A stretch of DNA of 64,000 nucleotides from Hymenobacter arizonensis (lineage in GTDB: Bacteria; Bacteroidota; Bacteroidia; Cytophagales; Hymenobacteraceae): assembly GCF_900115775.1 (NCBI RefSeq), contig NZ_FOXS01000001.1:1054001-1118000 (forward strand), given 5' to 3'. The translations under genes and the position numbers were made by a program. Numbering within the stretch: position 1 is the first letter of the stretch; each line of letters opens with the position of its first letter. The notes beneath the pieces were generated by a model. That model ran no database searches, was not told the origin of the DNA, and was given only the letters and a program-made list of their open reading frames with translations. Of this stretch, positions 24,548-33,363 are shown in pieces.

Positions 24548-26032
24548 ATGAAAACGCCTTATATCCTGACCGCAACCGCCGCCCCGAGTGAAACCATGGC
24601 CGATGCCGACATCACCACGGCCATCGAACGCCTTTTCACCACCCAAAAGGGCCTGAACGAGCACGCGCTGGACGTGGCCACACACGAGGGACTGGTCACG
24701 CTGACTGGCTTTACCGACAATTTGCTGGCCCGGCAGCGGGCCGAGGAAATTGCCCTGGCCGTGCGCGGCGTACGCGGCGTAACCAGCACCGTGGCCGTGC
24801 AAACCCTCGACCTGCCCGACGCAGACATACAGCGCGACGTATGCGGCGCGCTGGCCGACGACCCCGCCACCGCCGACTACGCCGTGCACTGCACCGTGGC
24901 CGGGGGCGTGGTTACGCTCACGGGCATGGTGCAGTCGTGGGCCGAGCGGCAGCTGGTGCTGCGCGTGCTGCAGGGCGTGCGGGGCGTCACCACCTTCGTT
25001 ACCGAGCGACTGACGATACAAAAAGGAGAAATCGTGAATTCTGACGCCGAAATCACCACCCAAATCCGGGAGCTGCTCGACTGGGACATTCGCGTGAACA
25101 GCGCCCTGGTGGAGGTTCAGACCCACGAGCAGGTGGTACATCTGTTGGGCACGGTGGGCACGGCCACCGAGAAGGACCACATTGTGGCCATTGCCTACCA
25201 GACCGGGGCCGCCCGCGTGGATGCCCACGACTTGCTCGTGGCCTACTGGGCGCTCGGCAGCGAGCTGCGAGGCGAAAAGTTTGCTCCCCGCGCCAACGAG
25301 GCCATCGTGAAGGCCGTGCGCGGAACCATCTACCACAACCCGCGGGTGCGCTGCTCCGAAACCCTGGTGCAGGCCCACGAGGGCGTGGTGACGCTGGCCG
25401 GCACGGTGAGCAACCTGCGTGCCCGGCTGGAAGCGGAGCGCGATGCCCGCCACGTAGTGGGCGTACACGACGTGCACAACCTACTGAAGATAAGGCCGAA
25501 GCGCCTGGTGCCAGATGCCGACATCCGCCAGACCATTCTAGCCGCGCTGGCCCGCGACCCCTACGTGGGCCATTTCCACTTCGTAGTGAGCGTGCACCAA
25601 GGCCAGGCCACCGTGCAGGGGCTGGTGGGCAGTGCGTTTGAGCGCGAGCGGGTGGGCGACGTAGCCGCCGGCGCCAGCGGCGTGCTGGCCCTGACCAACC
25701 GGGTGGCGCAACCGGGCCTTGCCGGGCCCGGCACCGGTTCGGCCGCGCATGCCGGCGGCCCCAACCCCGACCACGCCCTGGCCGGCCGCATCCGGCAGCG
25801 CCATTTCTGGTCGGCCAGCCTGCACGACCAGGACATTGAAGTGCAGGTAAGCCACGGCCGCGCCACCCTCACCGGCACCGTGGACACCTGGCCCGAGCGC
25901 CAGCAAGCCGCCGCCGATGCTTACGAAGTTGGCGCCCGCGACGTGAACAACCACCTGCAGGTGCGAACTCCGGCGGCCCCAGAATCGCAGCCTGCCGAAA
26001 GCCTTGAGCTGTTGGCTGATGTAAATCATTAA
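24548..26032 (+). CDS. Protein of six tandem BON domains
   Basis: 494 residues from ATG 24548; the frame is open far upstream, but that part overlaps the L,D-transpeptidase and lies before the promoter. Six BON modules are visible, each about 65-75 residues with the DADI-xxxI-xxAL start and VTLTG-V core: about 17-83, 87-157, 160-230, 240-310, 316-385 and 400-470. BON domains bind membranes, as in the OsmY family, but OsmY has two and a signal peptide. Here no signal peptide is seen, so the protein is probably cytoplasmic or membrane-peripheral. It leads an operon with a Usp gene 55 nt downstream, fitting an osmotic or general stress role. Confidence 0.9.
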   Translation: MKTPYILTATAAPSETMADADITTAIERLFTTQKGLNEHALDVATHEGLVTLTGFTDNLLARQRAEEIALAVRGVRGVTSTVAVQTLDLPDADIQRDVCGALADDPATADYAVHCTVAGGVVTLTGMVQSWAERQLVLRVLQGVRGVTTFVTERLTIQKGEIVNSDAEITTQIRELLDWDIRVNSALVEVQTHEQVVHLLGTVGTATEKDHIVAIAYQTGAARVDAHDLLVAYWALGSELRGEKFAPRANEAIVKAVRGTIYHNPRVRCSETLVQAHEGVVTLAGTVSNLRARLEAERDARHVVGVHDVHNLLKIRPKRLVPDADIRQTILAALARDPYVGHFHFVVSVHQGQATVQGLVGSAFERERVGDVAAGASGVLALTNRVAQPGLAGPGTGSAAHAGGPNPDHALAGRIRQRHFWSASLHDQDIEVQVSHGRATLTGTVDTWPERQQAAADAYEVGARDVNNHLQVRTPAAPESQPAESLELLADVNH

Positions 26033-26087
26033 CAGCGCAGCCGGGCGCGGTGCCGCGCTGGCCCCTCCTTTCGCCTAACTACTTGCC

Positions 26088-26945
26088 ATGAACCCTGCCT
26101 TTGTCGTTTTGGTCAACCACTCCGCCGCCGCTGAGCAGGCGGCCCGCTACGCGGCCGTGCTGGGCGGGCCACTGGGCGTGCAGCTGGAGCTGGTCCACGT
26201 GTACCAGGACCCGATGCTGTTGTCTGAAATGGCGTTTGCCCCGGTGCCCTACCTGCCCCAACTGCAATCCGACGCCGACGAGGCCCTGCAGGCCCTGGCC
26301 GAACGCCTGCCGGCCGCCGAGGCCACGGTGCTGGCCGCCCCAATGCCCTATGCCGTGCAAGAGGCCATCGACCGCTTCCAGCCCCTGCTGCTGGCCATGA
26401 GCCTGAGCGCCGAGCAGGGGCTGGCCGACTACCTGCTGCGCAACCACCTGCTGCCCGTGCTGCGGGCTACCCATCATCCGCTGTTGCTGGTACCCGAAAC
26501 CGGCCCGCCGCCGGCCCTGCCGCGCCGCGTGCTGGTGGCCGTCGATGCCGAGTACTTTGCCCTGAGTGCGGCCTCCCTGGCCCTGGCCCCGCTACTGGCG
26601 AGTTGGCCAGCGGCTTTTTCGGTTGTCCACGTCCGGCATATTGCGAGCGGGTTTGAGCAGCCGGTGCCCGAGCGGCTGGGCGGGTCGCTGCGCGAGCTAC
26701 TACCGGTGCCCGCGCCGCTGGAACTCTGCGGCGATGCCGGCCACGACCCGGCCGCCGCGGTGCTGCGGGCGGTAGCCGACGCCCAGGCCGATTTACTGGT
26801 GCTCATTGCCCGGCCCCGCAGCTTTTTGGGGCGGCTGTTTCATCGCAGCGTCACGGCTGAAGTCCTGCGCGGCTGCCCCGTGCCGGTGCTCCTGCTGCCC
26901 GCCGACGCCCCCGACCAGCCCGACTGGATGCCGGCCATGAGTTAA
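26088..26945 (+). CDS. Universal stress protein, tandem-domain (1)
   Basis: 285 residues made of two Usp folds (about 1-140 and 145-280). The first begins FVVLVNHSAAAEQAARYAAVL, the second RRVLVAVDAEYFAL. At the end, where ATP-binding Usps have G-x2-G-x9-G-S/T, this protein has RPRSFLGRLFHRSVTAEVL, so the nucleotide-binding glycines are mostly lost and ATP binding is doubtful. It follows the BON gene by 55 nt and is probably co-transcribed with it from site 1. Two related Usps lie at 28.6 and 29.5 kb. Confidence 0.9.
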   Translation: MNPAFVVLVNHSAAAEQAARYAAVLGGPLGVQLELVHVYQDPMLLSEMAFAPVPYLPQLQSDADEALQALAERLPAAEATVLAAPMPYAVQEAIDRFQPLLLAMSLSAEQGLADYLLRNHLLPVLRATHHPLLLVPETGPPPALPRRVLVAVDAEYFALSAASLALAPLLASWPAAFSVVHVRHIASGFEQPVPERLGGSLRELLPVPAPLELCGDAGHDPAAAVLRAVADAQADLLVLIARPRSFLGRLFHRSVTAEVLRGCPVPVLLLPADAPDQPDWMPAMS

Positions 26946-27012
26946 GCGCGCCGCACTATTGTTTCTATATTTTTTTCCACCCCGGCCTTTACTGGTCCCT
27001 ATTCCCTTTTGT

Positions 27013-27123
27013 ATGCTGATTCCCACATTGTTGTTTTCCGCTTTATTCATCGGCAGCCTGTTCGCGTTGCGCCAGCGCACCCGCCGCCCGCAGCTGCAGC
27101 CGGTACTGCTGCCGCGCCGCTAG
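27013..27123 (+). CDS. Putative 36-residue membrane peptide
   Basis: An ATG at 27013 opens a 36-codon frame, MLIPTLLFSALFIGSLFALR followed by a basic, Pro/Gln-rich tail. One hydrophobic helix followed by positive charges fits a small single-pass inner-membrane protein. It lies 67 nt after the Usp gene and directly before a terminator, so it would be the last gene of the BON-Usp transcript. There is no homology evidence; its size makes chance occurrence possible. The overlapping longer frame starting at 27009 is less convincing. Confidence 0.4.
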   Translation: MLIPTLLFSALFIGSLFALRQRTRRPQLQPVLLPRR

Positions 27124-27145
27124 GCCCGAACGGGCTATTTCTAGT

Positions 27146-27180
27146 CCCCGATTTTCGGTTTGCCGGAAGTCGGGGATTTT
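27146..27180 (+). terminator. Terminator of the BON-Usp transcript
   Basis: The stem CCCCGA (27146-27151) pairs with TCGGGG (27170-27175), has an inner GG/CC pair, and is followed by ATTTTT. It separates site 1's operon from site 2's promoter, which starts 47 nt later. Confidence 0.7.
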
Positions 27181-27226
27181 TGGTTTTCGACGAGTTGGGC
27201 CGCGCAAGCCGATGGGCTGGGCGCCT

Positions 27227-27292
27227 TTGACAAATATCAACTGTTCCAGGAATTCTCGTCATGCCGAAGCAGGTGGCCGGAACGGACTTTTA
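27227..27292 (+). promoter_or_regulatory. FNR/CRP-like box and promoter of the site-2 protease-Usp operon (site 2)
   Basis: TTGACAAATATCAA at 27227-27240 is close to a perfect FNR consensus. AATTCTCGTCATG is at +24 as in site 1, CATG at +33, and GACTTTTA at +58 with TTTA at +62. The predicted start is about 27298, roughly 58 nt before the protease ATG. The sequences between these blocks differ from site 1, so the match is not just a recent duplication. Confidence 0.75.
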
Positions 27293-27355
27293 CCTACGTC
27301 CCTTGGGGGCCGGTCGGGTTGAAAAAAAGCCCTCCGGCGATTCCTGCTGCTGCTT

Positions 27356-28438
27356 ATGAAAAACTCCTTGTTAATCGGCCGCCTGGCCGGCATCCGCATC
27401 TTTCTGCACTGGACCTTCCTGCTGCTGCTGGGCTTCCTCGTGTTTGCCGAGGTGCGCCGGGGCAGCGACTCGGGAGCCGTGCTCACGTCGGTCGGCTTCG
27501 TGCTGGCACTGTTTGCATGCGTGGTGCTGCACGAGCTGGGCCACTCGCTCATGGCGCGGCGCTTCGGCATCGGCACGCGCTCCATCACGCTGCTGCCCAT
27601 CGGCGGGCTGGCCACACTGGAGCGCATGCCCGAAAAGCCCCGGCAGGAATTGCTGGTGGCCCTGGCCGGCCCGGCCGTGAACGTGGCCATTGCCCTGGTT
27701 CTCTACCCGTTTGTTGCCCCGCTGGGGGCGTTTGAAGGCATCGGCCTGAGCCACGGCACCGTGGGGCTGGGCTTTCTCACGGCCCTGTTCTGGGTGAACG
27801 TGATGCTGGTGGTGTTCAACGCCATTCCGGCCTTTCCGATGGATGGCGGGCGGGTGCTGCGCGCCCTGCTGGCCATGCGCCTGGGCCGGCCCCGGGCCAC
27901 GGCCATTGCGGCGGGGCTGGGCAAGCTCATTGCCGTGGGCTTCGTGTTCTACGGCTTGTTTAATGCCCCGTTTCTGGTGCTCATCGGCATCTTCGTGTAC
28001 TTCGGGGCCCACACCGAAAACGTATCGGTGCAGCACCGCGAGCTGCTACGCGACTACACCGCGGGCCACGCCATGCTGACTAATTACCTCACCCTGGCCC
28101 CCACCGACACCATGCAACAGGCAGCCAACACCTTGCTGGCCGGCTCCGACCAAGATTTGCTCGTGCTCGACCCGGCGGGCCAGGCCGTGGGCGTGCTCAC
28201 CCGCCCCTTGCTCATGGCCGCCCTGCGCGACAACCGCCTGACCACCCCCGTGCAGGAGGTGATGAGCCGCGAGTTTGAAACGGTAGAAATTGGTGACAGC
28301 CTGACCACGGTGTACGCCCGCGCCCTGCGCCAGCCCAACGCCTTTTTCCCCGTGCTGGAAAACCAGCAGCTGCGCGGCATCATCGACCAAACCAACCTGA
28401 CCGAGTTCCTGACCATCCGGGCCGCGCTCAGTCATTAG
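27356..28438 (+). CDS. Site-2 protease family (M50) metalloprotease with CBS domains
   Basis: 360 residues. Multiple transmembrane helices cover residues 1-220, with the zinc motif H59-E60-L-G-H63 and the second ligand motif NAIPAFPMDGGRVLRALL. Two CBS-type repeats occupy the C-terminal third (ILLAGSDQDLLVLDPAGQAVGVL and VMSREFETVEIGDSLTTVYARAL). The family cleaves transmembrane segments, often of anti-sigma factors or signal remnants, and CBS domains usually sense adenosyl ligands. It is the first gene after site 2, followed by two Usp genes. Its substrate is unknown. Confidence 0.92.
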   Translation: MKNSLLIGRLAGIRIFLHWTFLLLLGFLVFAEVRRGSDSGAVLTSVGFVLALFACVVLHELGHSLMARRFGIGTRSITLLPIGGLATLERMPEKPRQELLVALAGPAVNVAIALVLYPFVAPLGAFEGIGLSHGTVGLGFLTALFWVNVMLVVFNAIPAFPMDGGRVLRALLAMRLGRPRATAIAAGLGKLIAVGFVFYGLFNAPFLVLIGIFVYFGAHTENVSVQHRELLRDYTAGHAMLTNYLTLAPTDTMQQAANTLLAGSDQDLLVLDPAGQAVGVLTRPLLMAALRDNRLTTPVQEVMSREFETVEIGDSLTTVYARALRQPNAFFPVLENQQLRGIIDQTNLTEFLTIRAALSH

Positions 28439-28462
28439 GAGTGATAAAAGAGCCTTCGGGAA

Positions 28463-28506
28463 CAGTCATGCTGAGCGAAGGCGCAGCCGCAGTCGAAGCA
28501 TGACTG
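28463..28506. repeat. R1-family repeat, short copy b
   Basis: CAGTCATGCT (28463-28472) and AGCATGACTG (28497-28506) are exact inverted copies enclosing GAGCGAAGGCGCAGCC-like R1 sequence. At 44 nt it is a deleted version of the 90-nt copies. It lies between the site-2 protease and the second Usp gene. Confidence 0.7.
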
Positions 28507-28569
28507 GCTTTTCCCACTCAATTCACAAACGCCACGCACCAGTCCCACCCCACTTAACTCCGCCACGCC

Positions 28570-29412
28570 ATGAAGCCCAGCCTGCTCGTCCTCACCGATT
28601 CCTCGCCCGCCGCCGAGCGGGCCCGCGCCTACGCCGCCGTGCTGGCCGCCCCGCTGGGGGCCGAGGTGCATCTGCTCCACGTGTACCCCACGGCGCCCAC
28701 TACCGCGCGCATTGGCGAGGTGATGCGCGCCGCCAATGCCCGCTACGTGCTTCAGGAGCGTCAGGCCCTTGAAGCAGTGGCCGCCGCCATGCCCGGGCCC
28801 ACCACCGCCGCCACCGTGGCGCAGTCCTGGGACGAGGCCGTGGAGGAAGCCCTGGCCCAGCACCAGCCGCTGCTGGTTGTTGCCGGGCTCACGGCCACCA
28901 ATGGAATGCTGGACGAATGGCTGAGCAACCGCGCCCTGCCGCTGGCCCACGACACGGGCTATCCGCTGCTGCTGGTGCCCCAACACTTGCCGGCGGCCGC
29001 CCTGCGCCCACCCCGCTGCCTGGCCCTGGGCGTGCGCGACCAGTACTTTACCCTCACGCCCGAAGCCCTGGCCCTTGCCCCGCTGCTGGCGGCGCTGGCG
29101 GCCGCCGTGGTGCCCACCACTGTCGCCCGGCCCGATGAGCCGAACGCCGGCCGCCACGGCCTCACGGCCGCGCAGGAGTGCGGCCTCACCCCGGCCCTGG
29201 CGGGCAGCAGCCCCTACCGGGTGGTGGCCGACGAGCCGGCAGCCGGCCTGCGGCAGGCCGTGAAGGAGCTGGCGGCCGACGTGCTGGTGCTGCTCGACCC
29301 CGGCCACGGCTGGGTAAGCAAGCTATTTGGCGGCAGTGTTATCGACGAAGTGCTACGGCATACCGCGGTGCCAGTGCTGCTGCTGGCCACCCAAGAAACG
29401 GCGCGGGAGTAA
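28570..29412 (+). CDS. Universal stress protein, tandem-domain (2)
   Basis: 280 residues with two Usp folds: KPSLLVLTDSSPAAERARAYAAVL at the start, and a weaker second domain from about residue 140. The terminal motif is GHGWVSKLFGGSVIDEVLRH, which keeps more glycine than the other two Usps here but still not the canonical ATP loop. It is 131 nt after the protease gene, separated by R1 copy b, and 55 nt before the third Usp. Probably co-transcribed from site 2. Confidence 0.9.
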   Translation: MKPSLLVLTDSSPAAERARAYAAVLAAPLGAEVHLLHVYPTAPTTARIGEVMRAANARYVLQERQALEAVAAAMPGPTTAATVAQSWDEAVEEALAQHQPLLVVAGLTATNGMLDEWLSNRALPLAHDTGYPLLLVPQHLPAAALRPPRCLALGVRDQYFTLTPEALALAPLLAALAAAVVPTTVARPDEPNAGRHGLTAAQECGLTPALAGSSPYRVVADEPAAGLRQAVKELAADVLVLLDPGHGWVSKLFGGSVIDEVLRHTAVPVLLLATQETARE

Positions 29413-29467
29413 ACAGCTCGCTCTACCCTGCTGCTCACGACCCTTTCACCCCCAAACTCCTTAACTG

Positions 29468-30382
29468 ATGGCTATTTCCCTTATCGTCTTCGCGGGCTTT
29501 TACCCGCCCGCCCGCCGCGCCGTTCAGTACGCCGACCTCCTGGCCCAGGCCGTGGGAGGGCGTTTGGTGCTGCTGCACGTCAACCGCGCTTCGCTGTTTG
29601 ACCCCAACGACTTGGTGGCCCAGGGCTACCACCAGCAGGAGCTGGCCCGCCAGACCGATACGGCCGCCATTCTCTACCAGCAGGCCGAAGGCTTGCTCAC
29701 CACCGCGACCGTGGAAGTGGCCACCGACCTGCTGCCCGCTGTGGCCCAGGATTTGGCTTACCGCTACCAACCGGCCCTGTTCGTGCTCAGCCAGGCCGAT
29801 GAGGACCGCCCGGCCGCCGACCTGCTTACCTCTTGCGTAGAGATTCTGCGGGCCGGCAACTTCCCGCTGCTGGTGGTGTCGCCCGCGGCCCCGGTCGAGT
29901 ACCTGCCCCGCCGAATCCTCATTGCCGCCGACCGGGAGTCATTTGCCCTGGGCCCAGAAGCCGAAGCCCTGCGCCCGCTGCTGGCCCGGCCCGGCGTGGA
30001 GGTCATCGTGGCCCACGTGTCGAGCGGCGTGGAGGATGACGAGGGCTGCGCCCTCGCGCTGCGGGCCGTGCAGGCCAGCGGCCTGGTTCAGGGCCTGCCC
30101 GTGCCGGAGCTGCGCGGCTACCAGCACGCGCACTACGCGCAAGGCATACTGGCCGCCGCTCTGGATACGCGCGCCGACCTGGTAGTGGTACTGGCCCGCC
30201 AGCGCAGCTACCTCGGCGACCTGTTTCACCGCAGCGTCACGGCCCAACTGCTGGAAAGCTGCCCCGTGCCCGTGCTGGTGCTGCCCACCGCCGCCCCGGT
30301 GCCCGTTACAGAAACGCCCGGCTTTGCCACCGCCGCCGGCTATGCCAACACCGTGCTGTCCGGCCTCACGCCGGCCTCCTGA
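29468..30382 (+). CDS. Universal stress protein, tandem-domain (3)
   Basis: 304 residues, two Usp folds (ISLIVFAGFYPPARRAVQYA, and RRILIAADRESFAL at about residue 148). The C-terminal RQRSYLGDLFHRSVTAQLLE is nearly identical in pattern to that of the first Usp, again lacking the ATP-loop glycines. The closeness suggests duplication of a shared ancestor. It is followed within about 100 nt by a small conserved gene and the first P-type ATPase. Confidence 0.9.
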   Translation: MAISLIVFAGFYPPARRAVQYADLLAQAVGGRLVLLHVNRASLFDPNDLVAQGYHQQELARQTDTAAILYQQAEGLLTTATVEVATDLLPAVAQDLAYRYQPALFVLSQADEDRPAADLLTSCVEILRAGNFPLLVVSPAAPVEYLPRRILIAADRESFALGPEAEALRPLLARPGVEVIVAHVSSGVEDDEGCALALRAVQASGLVQGLPVPELRGYQHAHYAQGILAAALDTRADLVVVLARQRSYLGDLFHRSVTAQLLESCPVPVLVLPTAAPVPVTETPGFATAAGYANTVLSGLTPAS

Positions 30383-30484
30383 ATTGCCGGAGCACCGCTC
30401 GTCGCGCTGCCCCGGGGAGTGGTTTGGGCAGGCCTGAAAATGAGTCGGTGTAACGTTCCCCTATTTTACCTTGCCCTTCACGCC

Positions 30485-30796
30485 ATGATGCACACGCTCC
30501 CCACGCTTTTGGAAACGCTGGCCCACCTCAAAAAAGAGGGCTATACCGAAGATTTCAACCTGCACGGGGCCTACCGGGCTAGTCAGCGCTCGGCCATTCA
30601 GCTGGCCCCCGATGAGTTTGTGGTAGACCAGCACTTCCGCTTCGAGGGCCCCACCGACCCCGCCGATGAAGCCGTGGTTTATGCCATTTCCTCCGCTAAG
30701 TTTAAGCTGAAAGGCACGCTGGTGAACGGCTACGGGGTGTACAGCGACCAGGCCGCCGACCGCATCATCCGCGCCATCCGGGCACAAACCACCTAG
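30485..30796 (+). CDS. Small conserved protein (phosphoribosylpyrophosphate synthetase-like by name in relatives)
   Basis: 103 residues from ATG 30485 (or 30488); the frame is open to 30419 but the upstream part is poor. The sequence (LLETLAHLKKEGYTEDFNL, DEFVVDQHFRFEG, AVVYAISSAKFKLKGTLVNGYG) matches a family common in Bacteroidota that databases often label a phosphoribosylpyrophosphate synthetase, but at 100 residues it has none of that enzyme's motifs. The real function is unknown. It ends 13 nt before the P-type ATPase, so the two are very likely translationally linked. Confidence 0.8.
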   Translation: MMHTLPTLLETLAHLKKEGYTEDFNLHGAYRASQRSAIQLAPDEFVVDQHFRFEGPTDPADEAVVYAISSAKFKLKGTLVNGYGVYSDQAADRIIRAIRAQTT

Positions 30797-30809
30797 CCGC
30801 GCCTGCCTG

Positions 30810-33299
30810 ATGGCCTCCTCCTCGACTGCCCCCGCGCCGGGCCTCACCGATGAAGCCGTAACTGCCGCCCGCGCCGCGCACGGCCGCAACGTACTCACCA
30901 CCAATGCCCACTCGGGGCTGCTGGCCACGCTGCGCGGAGTAGTGACGGAGCCCATGTTTGGGCTGCTGCTGGCGGCCTGCGCGGTGTACATCGCGCTGGG
31001 TGAAGGGGCCGAGGCCCTGACCCTCGGGGTGGCGCTGCTGGCGGTGGCGGGCATCTCGGTGTATCAGGAAATCCGCAGCGACCGCGCCTTGGGGGCCCTG
31101 CGCGAACTGACCCAGCCCCGGGCCCAAGTGCGCCGCAACGGCGTGGTCGGCCCCGTGCCGGTAGCGGACCTGGTGGTGGGCGACGCCGTGCTGGTGGAAG
31201 AAGGCGGCCGCCTGCCCGCCGACGGCACCGTGACCGAAGGCAGCGACTTCTCGGTGGACGAGGCCATCCTCACCGGCGAGGCCGTACCGGTGGCCAAGGC
31301 CGTGGGCGACCCCGTTTTTGCGGGCACCAGCACCGCCGCGGGCAGCGTCTGGCTGACGGTCACGGCCGTGGGCGGGGACACCAAGCTCGGGCGCATCGGG
31401 CAGAGCCTTGAGGCCATCGACACCGAAAAGACGCCCTTGCAGCGGCAGGTGAGCCGGTTTGTGCTGCGCATGGCCTGGGTGGGGGCCGGCGCCTTTTCCC
31501 TGGTGTGGGGCGTCAACTACGCCCACTCCGGCAACTGGGTGACGGCCCTGCTCTTCGGCCTCACGCTGGCCATGTCCATCTTGCCCGAAGAGATTCCAGT
31601 GGCCTTCAGCTCCTTTATGGCCTTGGGCGCGGCCCGCCTGAGCCGGCTGGGCGTGCTGACCAGGCAGCCCCAAACCGTGGAAAGCCTGGGCTCGGCCACC
31701 GTCATCTGCGCCGACAAAACCGGCACGCTCACCCAGGAAGGCATGCGCGTGGCCCAGCTCTACGACGGGGCCGCCGCCCGCCTCGTGCCAGTGCCCGGCC
31801 CGCTCCTGCCTTCTGCCACCCCCGTGCTGGCCTACGCCCGCTGGGCCAGCGAAACCGAGCCCTTCGACGCCATGGAAAAGGCCATTGTAGCCGCCTTTAT
31901 GGCTGCCGCGCCGGCTGCCGCCGCTGCGCCCGCGCCCATGCTGCACGAGTACCCGCTGGCCGGCACCCCACCCATGATGACGCACGTGCGCCAGGTAAAC
32001 GGCGAAACCTTGGTGGCCGGCAAGGGGGCGGTGGAGCATGTGCTGGCCGTGTGCCGCCCTACCCCAGCCGTGGCTGCCGAAATTCGGCGGGTGGCGCAAG
32101 CGCTGTCGGCGCAGGGGTACCGGGTGCTGGGCGTGGCGCGGGCCGCTGCTCCCGGCCCCGATTTCCCGGCCGCGCAGGACGATTTTGCCTGGGAGTTCCT
32201 GGGTCTGGTGGCCCTCGAAAACCCACCCAAGGCCAACGCGGCGGCCGTTATTCAGGACTTTCTCGCCGCCGGCATCCAGGTCAAGATGATAACCGGCGAC
32301 TTCCCCGAAACGGCCCAGGCCATTGCCCGCCAGGTGGGCCTGCCGGGGGCCGACACCCTGCTCACCGGCCAGCAAGTCATGGCCTTATCGGACGTCGACC
32401 TGCAGCCGCTGGCGGCCACCACGGCCGTCTTCGCCCGCATGTTTCCGGAGGCCAAGCTGAAGGTGGTGGAAGCCCTCAAAGCCCGCGGCGAAGTAGTGGC
32501 CATGACTGGCGACGGCGTCAACGACGGCCCCGCCCTCAAGGCCGCCCACATCGGGGTGGCCATGGGCCGGCGCGGCACCGAAGTGGCCCGGCAAGCGGCC
32601 TCCCTGGTGCTCGTGGATGACGACCTGGCCGGCATGGTCACGGCCATTGCCCAGGGGCGCCGCATTTACCAGAACTTTAAAAAGGCGGTGTTCTACGTCG
32701 TTTCCATCCACATCCCCATTGTGCTCACGGTGGCCGTGCCGCTGCTGGCCGGCTGGCAGTTTGCCAACCTGTTTTCGCCCGTGCACATCATCTTCCTGGA
32801 GCTGGTAATGGGCCCCACCTGCTCCATTGCCTTCGAAAACGAGCCGGCCGAGGCCGGCCAAATGCGCCAGCCCCCGCGCCCACTCACGGCCACCTTCCTG
32901 GCCGGGGCCGAGCTGGGCCGCAGTGTCGTGCAGGGCCTGGGCATTGCGGCGGCGGTGCTGGGCGTGTACTACTATTTCATGCGGCAGGGCGCGCCCCTGC
33001 CGGTGGTCCGCACGCTCACCTTCGCTACGCTGGTACTTAGCAATTTGCTACTCACGCTGGTCAACCGCTCGTTCACGCAGTCGGTGCTGCAAACCCTGCG
33101 CGTGCCCAACCGCATCCTCTGGCTGATGCTGGCCCTCACGCTGGCCCTGCTGCTCACCACGCTGCTGGTGCCGGCGGCGCAGCGGCTGTTCGGCTTCGCG
33201 CCGGTGCCGCTGGCGGCGCTGGGCGGGTGCGCGCTGGCCGCGCTGGCGGGCGTGGGCTGGGTGGAGGGGTGGAAGGCGGTGCGGCGGCAGCGCCCATGA
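30810..33299 (+). CDS. P2-type cation-transporting ATPase (1)
   Basis: 829 residues. Motifs: LTGEAV in the actuator domain (canonical TGES has Ser; here Ala, with the key Glu kept), PEEIP in M4, DKTGTLTQEG (phosphorylated Asp), MITGDFPETA and TGDGVNDGPALKAAHIG in the P domain, and C-terminal helices. The PEEIP motif and overall layout fit calcium or monovalent-cation pumps of the P2 group, but the ion cannot be fixed. It is the last plus-strand gene before the convergent Ca/Na antiporter. A second, longer P2 ATPase lies at 51.6-54.2 kb. Confidence 0.92.
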   Translation: MASSSTAPAPGLTDEAVTAARAAHGRNVLTTNAHSGLLATLRGVVTEPMFGLLLAACAVYIALGEGAEALTLGVALLAVAGISVYQEIRSDRALGALRELTQPRAQVRRNGVVGPVPVADLVVGDAVLVEEGGRLPADGTVTEGSDFSVDEAILTGEAVPVAKAVGDPVFAGTSTAAGSVWLTVTAVGGDTKLGRIGQSLEAIDTEKTPLQRQVSRFVLRMAWVGAGAFSLVWGVNYAHSGNWVTALLFGLTLAMSILPEEIPVAFSSFMALGAARLSRLGVLTRQPQTVESLGSATVICADKTGTLTQEGMRVAQLYDGAAARLVPVPGPLLPSATPVLAYARWASETEPFDAMEKAIVAAFMAAAPAAAAAPAPMLHEYPLAGTPPMMTHVRQVNGETLVAGKGAVEHVLAVCRPTPAVAAEIRRVAQALSAQGYRVLGVARAAAPGPDFPAAQDDFAWEFLGLVALENPPKANAAAVIQDFLAAGIQVKMITGDFPETAQAIARQVGLPGADTLLTGQQVMALSDVDLQPLAATTAVFARMFPEAKLKVVEALKARGEVVAMTGDGVNDGPALKAAHIGVAMGRRGTEVARQAASLVLVDDDLAGMVTAIAQGRRIYQNFKKAVFYVVSIHIPIVLTVAVPLLAGWQFANLFSPVHIIFLELVMGPTCSIAFENEPAEAGQMRQPPRPLTATFLAGAELGRSVVQGLGIAAAVLGVYYYFMRQGAPLPVVRTLTFATLVLSNLLLTLVNRSFTQSVLQTLRVPNRILWLMLALTLALLLTTLLVPAAQRLFGFAPVPLAALGGCALAALAGVGWVEGWKAVRRQRP

Positions 33300-33363
33300 A
33301 ACGAGAGCTTTCAGCACCCAACAAAAATCTGTATTTCAAACTTTTAACTTACAACAGGGGCCC

